The notes below the pieces were generated by a model. It was not told where the DNA came from. It saw only the letters and a list, made by a program, of their open reading frames with translations, and made no database searches. Below are positions 10,128-23,737 of a DNA stretch of 64,000 bases, piece by piece. Source of the DNA: Styela clava (taxonomy: Eukaryota > Chordata > Ascidiacea > Stolidobranchia > Styelidae). Within the stretch, counting starts at the first letter, position 1; each line of letters begins with the position of its first letter. The DNA lies in assembly GCF_964204865.1 (NCBI RefSeq), contig NC_135252.1:4092001-4156000 (forward strand). Reading direction: 5' to 3'. Both the position numbers and the translations under genes were made by a program.

Positions 10128-13100
10128 TTATTGGATAGGATCAATTGTAGCGAGCTTTGAGTGAGCATTATTCAGATTATTCCTCCATTCCAACAAACGA
10201 TCGGCAAGAAGTTGCCACTGATGTCGACCAAACGTTCTTTGTGTTGTGTGACTGAAAAATAAAATTATATAATCGCAAACAAGCAAGGTGTGTTACCCCT
10301 ATGTGTGACAACCAAAGACTTATTCATAGCTACCGGCATCTCAGATTTAAAATATTCTATATTTCAAAAGAACAAGAATAGATTATTTGTTAAAGTGAAC
10401 ATGCACAGCCACAGCACGGTGAATTCTGACATAAGTTTTGGTATGGAAGTTTGATAGCACATAATCTTGTAGGCACTTTGTTACTATCGCATGAATCCCA
10501 TTGCGAACTTGTCAGTGTCAACAAATGTCCCTAACTGATGACTGAGCTGTGGTTCTTAGAAACTTTCCTCTTCCAACATAAAGAATATTGAATAATAATG
10601 TTGGACTCATGCCTATGGAGCATTGAAGATAGCAAAACTCAAAACTTGTGGAATACCTGACAACCAGCCTTCTGTTAAGATGATCAATTTTGCCTGTGAT
10701 CAATTTACTCTGTATAGCTAAAAATAAACAATGAAAATGATTAGAAAAATAAAGTTCCAAGTGTAAAGGTTGTTCACAGTGTGTAACGGGCATCAATTTT
10801 AGCATTATTTTAATGCTGGAGTGGTAAATAGTAAATCCAAAATTTGCATTGAATAGACCAATCGGCAGTTAGTCTATGGCTCCACTCGTTTGCTTATCAA
10901 TGAATCAAACATACCATTTTTCACATTTATTCAGAGATCGTGGTTTTTACTTAATCGTTGATGTGAATTTGGGGATACTGCAACTACTATGGTGTTTAAT
11001 GTGTAGCTTGAACCTTGAATATAATTGTATAATTTCAGTCTAACCATCAAGATTATTCCAGTGCAAGAACTACATGCTTACAGCACTTTATTTCGTGTAT
11101 GCAATCAACTAAGTCAGCGGTTTCCAAACTTTTCTCCCAAGCAACGCTAAATTATTAGGGAAAAAACTCAAGAAACGCAGACTTGAAAAAAATTCCTGCC
11201 CATGAAAAATGCAATGCAATGCAATATTTTTTCCACTGATTAAAACTATAATTAAGATCTTACCACTGATGATAAATTCTTCCAATTCATCTTCACCAAG
11301 TTGTAATTGGGATTGGATTTCACTAAAAGGCACATCATTCTTGCCAGTTACTGCATCTATAAGTGTCAGAAGTCTCATTTTCTTAAGACAAAAATCATGA
11401 TCCAAACCTGTTAAAAAAGTAAAATGAATTAGCGTAAGTGATACCCTGAGACTGATTGATCGATAACAAGTCACACAAAGCGAATGACGAGTGCTAACAG
11501 TTCTCAGCTCCCATAGAATTAACGGTGAGCAAAAACAGTTGTTTCATGAATACTAGTTGAAAACAAATATTTAGCATGTTGAGTTCACTCAAAATTATAC
11601 ACGATCGACCACTACAGACATGGCGATCGACCGCTCAATATGTTGACCACCCCCGTTTTAGCAGACAACAACCATAAAATAAAAATATACAAGAAAAAAA
11701 GAAAGATCTGTTTTCAAATTTATCAACCTCTTTTCAGATTTCCATTTGGCGTTTTATACCTAGTCATCTCAAGTCTAGTGATCATTAAACAACATTTTCA
11801 TACAAGATTTTCGTAGTTTTCCCACAATCCAATAATTGATTTTAGACATTGTAAACAAGATTTCTAAACTCCATACACACCAATGTTTTTCAAATATTCA
11901 CTATTTTCAGAATGAAACTTCTGATAATCTTCTAATTTTCCACTTGTGAATATACTGAGAAGCTGAGAAAGTAATAATTTCTATGTCATAGATCAATGTT
12001 ATAGAATTGTAATAGAACTTGAAATATCAAACACTGTAGGGAATGGTGTGGATGTTCAAGATGACTATTCTACATGTTATATACATCAGATTTATTATTG
12101 AATTGAAAAGTATACGAAAAGGCCAGTATTATTAATAGAAATATGTACCAGATTCAATGAGCTATTGGTAAATCAGCAAAAGTAATCAGAGTAAAATCAC
12201 CAAGAAGGATTACAGGCAAATGGTAGCTTCCTACTTACGTTGAATATAGTTTCACCTTCCAGAAATTTGACAGGCTTCAAAGTTAATAAGTGATCATACA
12301 AATAAGTATTACTGTCAGCAAGGGCCCGAACGATGCATCTATAAGAAAAATAATATTAACTTTCTACAGTTGTTCATGTCACATACATATTTTACAATTT
12401 CAATAGATAATTATATTAATCAGATTTTACAACACCTGCGGAATGAAATAACACAGAATCAAAAAAATTAGGGGATTTTAGAAATCATGACAAAGCGATG
12501 GAAAAAAATTATGTTGGTCTATTTTCATATAATATATTCTATTCAATCAACTGGATGAAAAATATCAAAATTATTCATATCATCTACAAGAGAGTTAGTT
12601 GTCTTGAAATGAATACAAATTACAATTCCTAAAATAAGAGATGTTGGCCCTTACCGATGTGCATCTTCTCTAGCCTGAGAAGCATTATCTTCTGTATAGT
12701 CACCAAGCAACTGTATCATTGTGCCAGCTGCATCGTCACTATTTCCACAAGATACCTGAGCATCATACATCAGTCTCAATAGGGTATGTCTTTGATCAAC
12801 AGTAGAACCCCACAAGTCCATCCATGAATTAACCTACAGAAAGTATATGCGGAAATACACAGTAAAATCAGAATAGGAGAACCAAAATAATTCCAATAAA
12901 ATTCATTTTGAAATTAAATTCAAGCAATTAATTAATTTTTGAAAAATTGTGAGTTTTCTTAAGTTTGAAAATAGAACTATGTAACTAAATGAAAATTCAA
13001 ATTTGTGTATATTCATAACCAAATTAAATTATTTAGACTTCCATTGAATAATGAACTATTATGCTATACTAACACAATTGAATTAAAATTAATTTTTCAT

Positions 13101-15751
13101 TCCAAACACCAATTATAACTGTCATTTGGAATTATGCAACTCTCTGCCTTTGTGCTAGTGGATCCTTATGCAAATAATGCTACAGCAGGAGGTATTAAAA
13201 TGACAATTCTATTTGCTACAAGAGTCTTGCTTGCTGCTTACTAACACAATCGAGATTAGAATTCTTCAGTCAAGCATAGAAATATCTCTCATTTATTCAA
13301 TTATGGTCGAGTCAAGGCACTAACTTATTACTAGAATTTCTATGAAATTTAGGACTGTTTCAAAGTGGACTCAAACAGGTTCTAGTTTTATGATATCTCA
13401 TATAAAGATATTCTCAATTAGGTTCCCATTACTCCAGTTACCAGTGTTTACTTAATTTTTCTACTATTCTATGCATGTTTCAATGACTATTCATAGAATC
13501 CACATACCGTAAATATTTTATTGAATAAATCATGATAATTAAGATCATACCTTTTTTAAATCGGTAGGAACAAGATTAATGCTTCCATTACTTCCAGCAA
13601 CTTTCAACCACGCACAATATGTATCATAAAGAAAAGGTGTTTTGATGTCGTAACCATGAAAGAAATTATGCAATCTGTAAAGTAGTAAAATTAATTTTTA
13701 AATTTTTCTCTAAATAAACAAGACAACTATAGTTAAGCAACATCAATTTATTTGAACATTCAAAAAAAGGATTCCAACCATAGAACAAAAAAAACAAATG
13801 TTCACATTTATCCAAACAACAAGAATAACTATGGGAGACCAAAAGGTATTGATTGTGTCCCACTTGTCCCATTTTCAGTACACTTGTCCCACACTGCTTT
13901 GTGTTAGGGTAAATATGCATTGTGGGACAAATGGTTAAACTAAGCATAATATGACGTGGAAATCATGTTATGTGATTGTTTGAATAAATATAACATTGTG
14001 GCAGTAGGTTGGAGTATCCATATATAATGCGATATTCCAATGAGAACAATCGTGACAAGATTATGACAAATGTGGGATAAGTGAGAGCTTGGTTGCAACG
14101 TTTAGACGACGAACTAAATATGAGAACAAATATTTCCAAAAATATATTGATAGATATTATTTACTAATCCACATTGTGGAACATTAAAACCAGGATCTGA
14201 ATTGGATAGATTTCATTAGGATATAAAAATGAAACTAAGGAAGCACGAACTTAAGAAATATGACAAAACGGCTGATGAGGATATCAAGATAAACTAACCC
14301 AGAAACAATGGCCCATAGTTTGAAAAGTTATCTGTAAAATGATATTATTCAAACCAGAAACACTTCATGGATTATGGATGATAGTGCAAAATATACATTC
14401 TTTAGTAATATTTTTACTCTTAATTGCATTGCAAAAATTTCTTTATATTACTTACAATCGCATAGAGAGAGACGCTTTGCCAAATTCTGCAGCTTTGGTC
14501 AGTTGGTCACACAAAACTTTTATCAGTGGCGTACAATTTGTAGGAGGAATGACGAAAAGTAAAGAAAGAATGCTGTTTATTACTCCTTCAATGTCTGCAA
14601 ATATACATTAAAACAAATTGAATGAATACATGTTTTGACAATATACACTATTTGGGAATATTATTCAAAACCTTGTACATAGTTCATAAGGCTCTGATTA
14701 AGAGTGAAAGTGGTGACTCCTCTACGGCCCATAGGCAGGGGCCATGACCCATCAAATTGGGCCTCGGCCCATCAGGCTATGGGCCATAGCCCATCAAGTT
14801 GTGTGAAGGGACTATTCACTTGGCTAACACAGACAGTCCCTGAACTCATAATAGAACTATAATGTTAAAAATATGAACAAAATTTTGTCCTAAGCCTAAC
14901 CTGGTACACATACTACAGGAGTATCCTTTTCTGTAGCTTGGTATTCTGCTTTATTTTTATATAAAGGCTCATTGTAAAAAAAAATTGGTGGCATCCCGTG
15001 TTTTTGTTTGGTTCGAATATTAAAAATTTTGGCAAGATAATTGAATTTTTCTTGATGGGGCATGGGCCCAATTAGATGGGCCATGGGCCGTAGAGGAGTC
15101 ACCATCCCTGTAGCTAATTAATGGAGGGCAAACATTCTAAAACCCATGTCAACAAACTGACAAATCCCAAATTTACGATGGGTCATGTCATGTCATATAA
15201 AATTTTTACAACTCTTGGAATATATACCTCTGATGTCACAATTCTTCCAAAGAATTTCTGTTGATTTAATTATCTCGCTGACATTTTCATAAAGATCTTC
15301 TTTGTTTTCAATATCAATCTCTGCACCAATTGACTTTAGATACTCACGCAATTCCTTCGCCTAAAGAAAATGACAAAATATTAACTTCAAGTCCTCAATA
15401 CAGCACACACCATACTGCTGCAAGCTTGCAAAAAATTACTTATCGAATTAAGAAATATTCTTGCTAGAGAATAAAAATCATAAATTGATTGCATTTAATC
15501 ACTTATCTCAGGATTCTGCTAACATGCTAAGGTGCCAAGGGTTTTATCAGCTTATTTCTGTATTTGTGTAATATCTGAATACTGAATTTATGACAAATTT
15601 GACAACCCAACATGAAAGCATACGAAAACTACTGGCAACTGCAGAACATCTTTAATAAAGAAACATCAAAATAAGTATAAATACTGAAACAAACAGATTA
15701 AAATTTTACCTGATCTGCAGGAGGAAGATCGATAAATGCTGGAACACTCAT
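10128..15751 (-). CDS. EIF3M: Eukaryotic translation initiation factor 3 subunit M
   Basis: Subunit of the eIF3 octamer core, a cytoplasmic PCI-domain protein needed to load mRNA onto the 40S ribosome. Ten exons in coding order: 15710-15751, 15228-15360, 14456-14594, 13551-13674, 12655-12833, 12239-12338, 11881-11962, 11264-11407, 10657-10717 and 10128-10251. All phases agree and give 375 aa, against about 374 in vertebrates. Recognisable stretches are [14 protein letters not shown] at the start, [24 protein letters not shown]-type text as [16 protein letters not shown], and the PCI end with [10 protein letters not shown] and [18 protein letters not shown]. It ends [15 protein letters not shown]...DPIQ. 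Residues 1-250 are the helical repeat part; the PCI winged helix is near 280-345. The gene looks intact. A MITE sits in the intron between exons 2 and 3. Confidence 0.97.
14704..15110. mobile_element. MITE with long terminal inverted repeats in an EIF3M intron
   Basis: The left end has TGGTGACTCCTCTACGGCCC at 14711 and the exact complement closes at 15104. The right end continues to CCATCCCTG (reversed CAGGGATGG), a hAT-like terminus; the left terminus is eroded. The interior is full of GGCCCATCA and GGGCCATG motifs on both strands. I found no clear target duplication. Confidence 0.75.
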
Positions 15752-16470
15752 ATTTCAGTATTTAACCTTGAAATTAAGAGTACAAGTTTTTTTCCACTTC
15801 CAACACACAACTTCGCTACCGTACCTACTTTGATCAGGTTATTCTGTAATTACTGAATTACTAGTTTTGTTTTTGCTAAACCTAAAAACCCTTGCTTCCT
15901 TGCCTACTTTCTGACTTTCATGTCCCTTCCACGCCTCAAACGCAACATTGAATCTTCTATAAATGCTGGTCATGTTACATGTGTGTAACGACATTGTGAA
16001 TTTCATGTTCAAATAAATCATTTCATTATTTAATATATATATATATATATACATGAAAAATAATATCTACGTGGAAGATAATATTTCAATATGAAAGTCT
16101 TATTTTTTTTATGTTTCCACAATGTGGTTTATTCAATTTGGCAGTTTTTAGCGTCTCAAATAGAAAATCGTGAAAAGCACCGGTCGAAAAGCATGCGCCT
16201 CGTCGCCGAAGTCAATGCGCACAATGAGCCGCAAAAGCGACTCGTGAAATGTGAAAGTAGTCTTCACAATATTTTTTTGACATAAACCGAAAAATGTTAT
16301 ATATGAGTCAAAAATTGAGATCAAAAAAATTAATAAAAACAATCAAATGATTAGGTGCAAGAAAAAAGACTAACAAACTTTATTGGTCATCGATACGGGT
16401 CATCGATTTTTGACTCTTGTACGAATTAAAACGAATCGACTTCATCTGCCTTTTGGTTACGGGAGGCGCG
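15752..16470. promoter_or_regulatory. Short divergent interval between EIF3M and RPL27A starts
   Basis: About 0.7 kb separates the start codons of two translation genes pointing away from each other. It holds an AT dinucleotide tract at about 16032-16052 and no repeat element that I recognise. The RPL27A side has a pyrimidine run (CTTTTGG, about 16450) placed like a 5' TOP transcription start. A shared promoter is inference. Confidence 0.5.
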
Positions 16471-19400
16471 ATGGTGAGCGGTCTATATTTATATCCATTG
16501 ACATCGTTTCAGTTTTTGATTGTATCACAGTTTATAAACGGCGAATTGTTTATATCATCTTTTTCATTTAAAAAGAAAATCAATTTCAAGGTCTTGATCA
16601 TCGCTGAATCTGTCAGTTGAAGATAATACTGATCTTCATTGAGTACTGGCACAGGAACAAAGTTATTATGACATACGTGAAATAGTACCCACAACTTGCC
16701 ACTATCTGGGGCAAATCAAGTTCTTGTCGTAAAACTAAACCCACAACTTGCCATAATCTGGGGCAAAGCTTCATGTTTGGAAGTAAGCTGATGAAGCAGT
16801 TACTTATGCTGCTGCGTGTGCAGACGTACCATTGTTGGTAACTTGTGTATGGTACCAGTATAATTTATCAACATACTTGGTATATACAGAAATCATGTAT
16901 AACGTTATATAGTCTATAACCCTTTGTTCTGAATAAAGTGGTAACAGGACACTGAGACATGGATAATATTATTAAATAGTGGTGTTTCTTGGTCGAGTGT
17001 TGTTTATTACTGTATCATTGTTTTTTATTATTTGGGCTTGTCATTGCATATTTTATTCCCAACCCCCACCTGACTACGTCGTCCGAGAACTTCGTCTTGA
17101 TTGCTCAAACGCCAGTGATTGCCCACAATCAGTACGGCACATTATACAATTCGGGTGACATTGTCCCATTTCAGGGAAACCCATTTTACAGATGATCAAA
17201 CACCCCTCCTTTGGGAGACGTCTGGACATTGTTGTCCCTCAATATTGGTAATAATACAGTATAATGAAGTTGCGCTGAATACTATAAAAAAGCGCAATCT
17301 AGTAACGTCATCATTGTATTCCTTGGGAAAAGACGATCGATTTACTGAAGGAAAAAAAATTTTACAGTAGCATTCGAGAGTTTTTAGCAAAAAACGGCAA
17401 TTTTGGTCATGTGACGGCCGCGATTAACTTATATTATTATTAGAGAACCATGGTGTGATATGACGCATCTGACGTGGTCCCAGACGCCACTTGTTTGTGA
17501 GACACATAGTGTTTGTTTTATAGAGCCAAATGGAGGGAAATTTTTGGAATTTGTATAGTGTGCTGTACTGACAATAACGAACGCCAGCGATCCCTGTCAT
17601 AATTGGCATAGCTACGGCGAGACAACAAGAGAAAAAGCTTGCCAGACTTCGGGTAATCGTCTTAAATTTTGGATGGTTATCCGTATATTTCGGAGGGCCT
17701 TATTACGTCACTGTGAAGCACAGTGATGTAATATTTGATGGCGTAGTCAGGTTGCAGGTGGGGGTTTGGAATGACACATACAAACGAAACTACACAAGAA
17801 TCCTATTTCGTCGGTGCCATTCGTATTAAAAACGCACAAATTATTAATGCTGTAATGGTTTGCTACCAGTAATGGACTGACTCATGGTTGTATTCAAAAT
17901 TGACTGCAGGTAACATTCCTCTTGGACATTGTTGAACGAAATTCAAATCCCTAAATATCCAATTTGTGTATTAGTATTATCTTTAAAATGCTTCATTTTC
18001 AAGTCATCATTTTTTTAGTGGTTTGCTGTTCCGTGGGAGGTCCTCATTTTCATAATATTGAAAGGGGCTATCACAAAGTTCACTGGATGAATTTAATATT
18101 ATACTCGCCACCAAGTCATATCCCAAATTTTGTCTATAGATGCGGTCTATGCTGAGTATGAAATATTTTACTACAAATTAATAGCGTATATTCTTTTTGG
18201 TAGGTTTCCAGGTTCAAGAAGACGAGGAAGTTACGTGGCCATGTGAGCCACGGCCATGGTAGAGTTGGTAAGTGAATGAAAAGATTCTGAAATTGTTCAA
18301 AACTTCAAATATAACATTGCATCTTGATTACAGGAAAACATCGCAAGCATCCTGGTGGTAGAGGAAACGCTGGTGGACAACATCACCACAGAATCAATTA
18401 TGATAAATTGTAATATCAGAATTTAGTTTTTTACTTTCACTGAATGTTTGTGGACGTTAATTTATTTGTTACATTTTGTGTTGATAAACTAACGTTTGTG
18501 TGCCAAAACAAAGAATGTACAGCACTGGGGTCTAGTGTATTTTCGTACTTCTAGTTGTTTTGAAAATTGTTTCCATATGTCAATCCTAACCTCAACCTGA
18601 CTGTCATCCAAAAATTAGTCACGATGATTTTATAAGGCCCTTCAAACTATACGAACTGTCATCCAAGAAGCGCACTTTTAACTGAAATCAAACAAGCTAT
18701 TTTATGCGTCACAACAATCCCAATGTGAGAGAGATCTGCCGTTAGTAAGTTCTTCATCGTCGGCGCAGATGCCATTACAGGCGATCAGAGGTATACCTTG
18801 GCAAGCTCTATGACACGGTTGTGACATAATTTTTGGGTGACGCAGTCAGGTGGGGGTTATGATTGACTTGTGAAAAAATCGTTATGAGTGCTTGAGGTAC
18901 GAGACACCAACACTGGATGATTGTCTTATTTGGCAAGAGTTTTTTGTGTACCGTGTTACTTTGTAGATATTAAATATAATTATTACTTTAATATAAGGAT
19001 TTATTACTGTTTTATAGCCATCCTGGTTACTTCGGTAAGGTTGGAATGCGAGTTTACAATATGAACCGTAACAAGCAGTATTGCCCAACTGTGAACCTCG
19101 ACAGATTGTGGTCACTTGTCAGCGAACAAACTAGGCTGAACTACAAGGATAAGAAAGATGTTGCTCCAGTTATAGACGTCGTCCGAGCGGTTAGTTATAT
19201 ATATTCTATATTTTTTATTACTGTGACAAAGATCTGTTAATAATTACCGGTATGCTTTGAACTGAAAGGAATCTTGAGGTAAATGAACTTCCTACCAATT
19301 TGTTTGAGTAACATTTTTTGCCATAAGAAACAAAAGTGGTAATTTTCAATATGCTTAAATGGGCAAACTACGGCCTGCGGGCCAATTCCGGCTCGTTGGG

Positions 19401-20240
19401 TAATTTAATGTGGTCCGCCTGAGGCTGCCACAATCAACTAAAACCAAATTTTGATGTTTTAGCTAAAAATGTCTCGAGGAATTTATTGAGACTGCGATTT
19501 AATTTAGTTTCGTCACAAGGCTTTTTCGCTTTTGTAACACCAATTTTTTTTTGTTCATAAAATTTAACTTTTATGTCATACTTACATGGCCCGCCATTCT
19601 AGATGGGCAAACTGCTCTTATGCATTCTAAAATAATAATCAAACATATATCTAAATAACAATTGCTGTCGCTACTTCTGCTTATTGCTTTGCGACATTAT
19701 CTTTCTTTATTATTTTTTTATTTTTTAAAAAACGTGGAAAATTGGAGACTTTGTCATGCGAGATCATACACTCAAACACCCTTCTGGTGTTTCGCAGTCT
19801 TTTCCTGTTCTCCTTTATTTCATTACTTCTCTTTTTGAATCTATGATCAAAGGCAAGAAAAGCATTACCGTAAATCAATATTTTCTCAGGACTTGTTATC
19901 CCGCTAATGTTCTGACTTAACTGATACTTGTTAAATGCTCGAGATGCGTGGTTCGGGTGGTATCTCACTCGGTCGTGCGCCTGGTGACCACCAAATTGTT
20001 GGTTTCGAGCCATTCGACTACAGGTTCACTGTATTCCAATATCTGTACACTGTACTATTCGATTGCTTCATATGTCGCTGATTTTAATAGACCATATTTT
20101 TTTGTGCACAGGGATACTTCAAAGTTTTAGGCAAAGGGGTTCTTCCCAAACAACCAGTTATTGTGAAAGCAAGATTTTTTAGCAGGCGTGCTGAAGAAAA
20201 AATAAAGAAAGTTGGTGGAACATGCGTTCTTGTTGCTTAA
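16471..20240 (+). CDS. RPL27A: 60S ribosomal protein L27a (uL15)
   Basis: Structural protein of the large ribosomal subunit. Exons: 16471-16473 (only the ATG), 18204-18267, 18334-18409, 19018-19189 and 20112-20240; phases agree and give 147 aa, against 148 in human. Clear family text: [55 protein letters not shown], and the end [18 protein letters not shown]. The start MVSRFKK comes from joining an ATG-only first exon to exon 2. The vertebrate gene also has a first exon ending at the ATG, and a TOP-like CTTTTGG sits just upstream. This first exon is the least certain part; the rest is plain. An AATAAA lies at 20248-20253, very close to the stop. A hAT transposon is inserted about 490 bp downstream. 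Confidence 0.95.
19362..19620. mobile_element. Probable hAT-like MITE in RPL27A intron 4
   Basis: The left side is TGGGCAAACTACGGCCTGCG followed by GGCC; the right side is GGCCCGCCATTCTAGATGGG followed by CAAACTG. Such GGGCAAACT/GGCCCGC ends are common in hAT non-autonomous elements. The ends are imperfect and I found no target duplication. Confidence 0.45.
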
Positions 20241-20247
20241 CTTTGAC

Positions 20248-20253
20248 AATAAA
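20248..20253 (+). other. Candidate RPL27A poly(A) signal
   Basis: AATAAA eight bases after the RPL27A stop codon. Very short 3' UTRs are usual for ribosomal protein genes. Confidence 0.5.
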
Positions 20254-20727
20254 CAGCAAAACCAAAAGTTCTTGGAATGGTGTTATATTTGCTTTCATGT
20301 GTGTCGATTTGTGGGCACAGCATTCTAATATTTTATATCCCGGGTATCGTGACAGTGACAAAAAAGTGAATTTGAATTCTAGCATGTGTCAAGTCATTTT
20401 CCTTCACTGAACTGGTTTCGCCTCTGTGTGATGGCCGATTTTGCGATAAGATATATCGTGATGGTGTTGGGTTGTTAACCAAATGCGAGTGTTAGTTTTG
20501 AGTAACAGTCCGATAAGCCTTAATCGCTTATAACGTTTTCCATAGTGCTGTGCAGAATCAGGTTGCCGGATTTTGAAAAAATTGAATCATTTTGTATATG
20601 TTTTCCAATTTCGGCTGACGATATAAACTTTCAGTCTATCCGTCTTACTCTTTGCCGTCACCACACGTTTTTTATTTCAGAAAGGCTTTGCTACGCTTGA
20701 GTGGCGAAGGATTCGTCATGGTTTTGG

Positions 20728-23700
20728 CAGTGGCGGCGCGTCAATAGGGCCAATCGGGCAATGCCCCGGTTGTTTTTTCGGTATAATAAAAAATATTCGA
20801 AAAATACCTCAATATCGGTTGCACAGACTGTCTACACTAGCCATAGTCTCCCGACATGGTTCATTTTTCGCTCGCAAAGCCTTCGCCGAACGTCGACGGG
20901 GCGACGCCGATTTTGCCCCGGTTGCTCATTGTATATCGTATTCTCTCTTTTATCTTCCACTCGCCGCGTTTGTTTTCTGTTTATTTTACTAAATCATCGG
21001 GGGCTAGCCCCGAAATTATGACGACACAATGCCGACGTTTCTTACAACAACGTGTTGACTTATTCACGCATTCCTTCTCGTTCGTTGGTTGCTTGAAGAG
21101 TTGATAGTTTCCTCGCCTTCGTCTTTGTCGCTTGTTTCGCTATTTGAATCAGTTAGAGACCTTTAGTCCATTTGCTTTCGATTTTCCACATTCCTCTTGA
21201 GCTCCTCACTTCTTTCCGGCTTCGCATTTCTTAGCCTTAGACCTCCTAATGAATAAGGTTGATGCACTACTTCGCACTCCGTTTTCGCAGCTGCCGCTGG
21301 AACAAAAATTAGAGGTACAACGTCTTGGGCCTTATCAACCAAAAAATTGTTCACTGGAACAATCCCATGACGGAGGAAAGCGTCGGCGTACATTCTGCGC
21401 AGAAACTTGGTATAAAAAACACGAATGGTTGTGTTACAGCGAGGACAAAAATGCACTTTTTTGTTTTTATTGCCTACTTTTTGCTACCGCCCGTGACTCA
21501 CGTTGGTGTAAATTTGGTTTTAGAGATCTTGAACATCTTTCCGAGCGTGCCAGGGATCATCAATCTTCTATGGAGCATCTGGACAATGCAGTAAAATACC
21601 GAACATTCGGAAATGTTAATATTGCAGCACAGTTGGATGAAGGACGCGCGGTTTCTATTCGTCGGCACAACCAAAACGTCGAGAAAAACCGCCATGTTCT
21701 CGGTCGATTGATAGATGTTTTGAAGTTCATTGGTTGTCACGAGCTGTCCCTCCATGGGCACGATGAACGGGCTGGCTCTTCTAATAGAGGGGTATTTTTG
21801 GATATGGTGGAATACACCGCATCCCTAGATACAGTATTGAGAGATCATCTTGATGCCGCAACTGTTTCGAAAGGGACATCTAAGGCTATCCAAAATGATT
21901 TGCTCGACTCAATGTATACAATTTATTTACAACATTTGGCTCTGGAAATTGAGAATTGCCAGTTCCTTTCGATTCAGTCTGACGAGACAACTGACATCAC
22001 GTGCGTTTCCCAACTGGCTGTGATTTTTCGGTTTGTGAAAGATTGTAAACCTACCGAGAGATTTCACAGCTTTGTACCAATCGTTGATCGCACGGCTTGT
22101 GGGATATCGGCTGTACTGAAAGAAGTATTACAGCCTTACAACGCGAAGTCAAAATTGATAGCTCAAACTTATGACGGCGCGGCAGTCATGAGTGGGTCGA
22201 AACATGGTGTTCAAGTTTATATAAAAGAAGATTTTCCTCATGCGCATTTTTTACATTGTTATGCACACCAATTTAACCTCGTTATTAACAATATGTGTCT
22301 TGATACCCCTCTCGTCCGCATATTTTTTGCAAATGTTTCGGGGTTTTCTTCATTTTTTTCCGTTTCGCCGAAGCGCTCTGACCTCCTTCGCCAGATATGT
22401 AGCCACCGTCTCCCAGCTTGTGCACCAACACGTTGGAACTTCCAATCACGCGTGGTGCAGGGCGTGTCCGAAATTAGGTCTGAGTTCATTGAGTGTTTCA
22501 ATGGCATTCAGAGCTCTCCGGTTTGGGACGAACGCTCTGTGAGGGAGGCGGCAGGTCTAAAGCGTCTGCTAGAAGATGGTGAGTTTTCATTTTTTCTCCA
22601 CAATATTCTATCACGTGGATGTATTATACGGCGCGTTGCAGTCAAGGCTAATGGATGGAGCGTCTGTGCAGTCGTGTATTTCAGACTTCTGCGATGCTGT
22701 ATCTCGTATCCGGGAAACAATAAAATACGACGACACGTGGAGTGCTTCTTTACGCCGCGGGCAAACAACGCAGCGTTTGATTTTGTCTGCAAAGGAATGC
22801 TGTGACATTCTGGTGAATCAAATAGGCGATCGTCTGCGCACTGAACACCTTGCCGCGTTCTCTTTGATGAACCCCAAAAATTTTTCAAAATTTGCACGTC
22901 AATTTCCCATCCATTTGTTGGCTACTGTCTCCAAATTTTACCCCATGATAAACGTGGGTAAATTGGAAAATGAATTGCGATGTATATACACCAATCAAAC
23001 TTTTTTGAACATCACATCAACTTGCGCGCTCTATGGGTTCCTCATAGATAACACTCTAGTAACTACCTTTGCGTCGTCTGCAAAATTTCTGGACATCATT
23101 TTGACGACGCCTATTTCTTCCGCCGACGCAGAGCGAACATTCAGCACGCTGAAGCGTATTAAAACGTATCTCAGAAACACAATGAAGCAAGATAGATTAA
23201 ATTCCTTGGCTGTTTTATCCATTCACAGAGACGTTATTTCTGGGATGCATGACTTTAATCAGCGCGTTATTGAGCATTTTGCTTCCAAGAAACCGCGGCG
23301 TGTTGCATATATGTTCACGCAGTAGAAGTCTAGCAGCATATATATCTATGAGTGAGCGACGCATGTCCTTATCTTTGCATTAACTTTCCTTTCTTCATAG
23401 TAACGTTTTAAACCTTATTTTAGGTTTTGTCTGCTTTCCCGAAGTTTCTGTTAATGCCATTGTATTTATCTGGGTAAATATTGCCTTTCCTTTTGAATGA
23501 GGTTTCAAAATAAACTATGTCTATATTTATTAATCCCTTGACTTGGACCGGTTTTAAAGACACTTTCTTATCGTTAAAAATTGTCGCTTTTGCCGATTGG
23601 TTGTTACCGATGGAATGGTTTTTATATTTATAAAATGATGGGAGAACTTACAGCGCTCATCCTGTCCTCGTAGATGGGGGTGACTTGGTCCCGCAGTAGC

Positions 23701-23737
23701 TTGCCCCGGTTGTCAAAATGACCACGCGCCGCCACTG
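20728..23737 (+). mobile_element. Near full-length hAT transposon, copy 1
   Basis: 3010 bp. The left end is CAGTGGCGGCGCGT and the right end its complement ACGCGCCGCCACTG. The flanks GGTTTTGG and GGTTTTGC are an 8-bp target duplication with one mismatch. It carries a transposase frame (21249-23325) with one frameshift. A closely similar copy lies at 41936-45169. The element is GC-richer than the surrounding DNA. It sits downstream of RPL27A and breaks no gene I can see. Confidence 0.95.
21249..23325 (+). pseudogene. hAT transposase (TTF/ZMYM1-like), frameshifted
   Basis: Transposases of this group cut and paste hAT elements in the nucleus. Order seen: a TTF-type zinc finger region (ETWYKKHEWLCYSED, FCFYCLLFA), a DUF4371-like part (NIAAQLDEGRAVSIRRHNQN), the RNase H-like core with SDETTD and YDGAAVMSG and CYAHQFNLVI, and the hAT C-terminal dimerisation part (SSADAERTFSTLKRI). 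The frame is open from MNKVDALL at 21249 to about 22598, where 11 bases present in the other copy are missing. The rest continues in another frame to 23325. The missing bases lie between short direct repeats (TTTTTCTC), which suggests slippage. Apart from this the protein looks whole, so inactivation may be recent. Confidence 0.92.
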
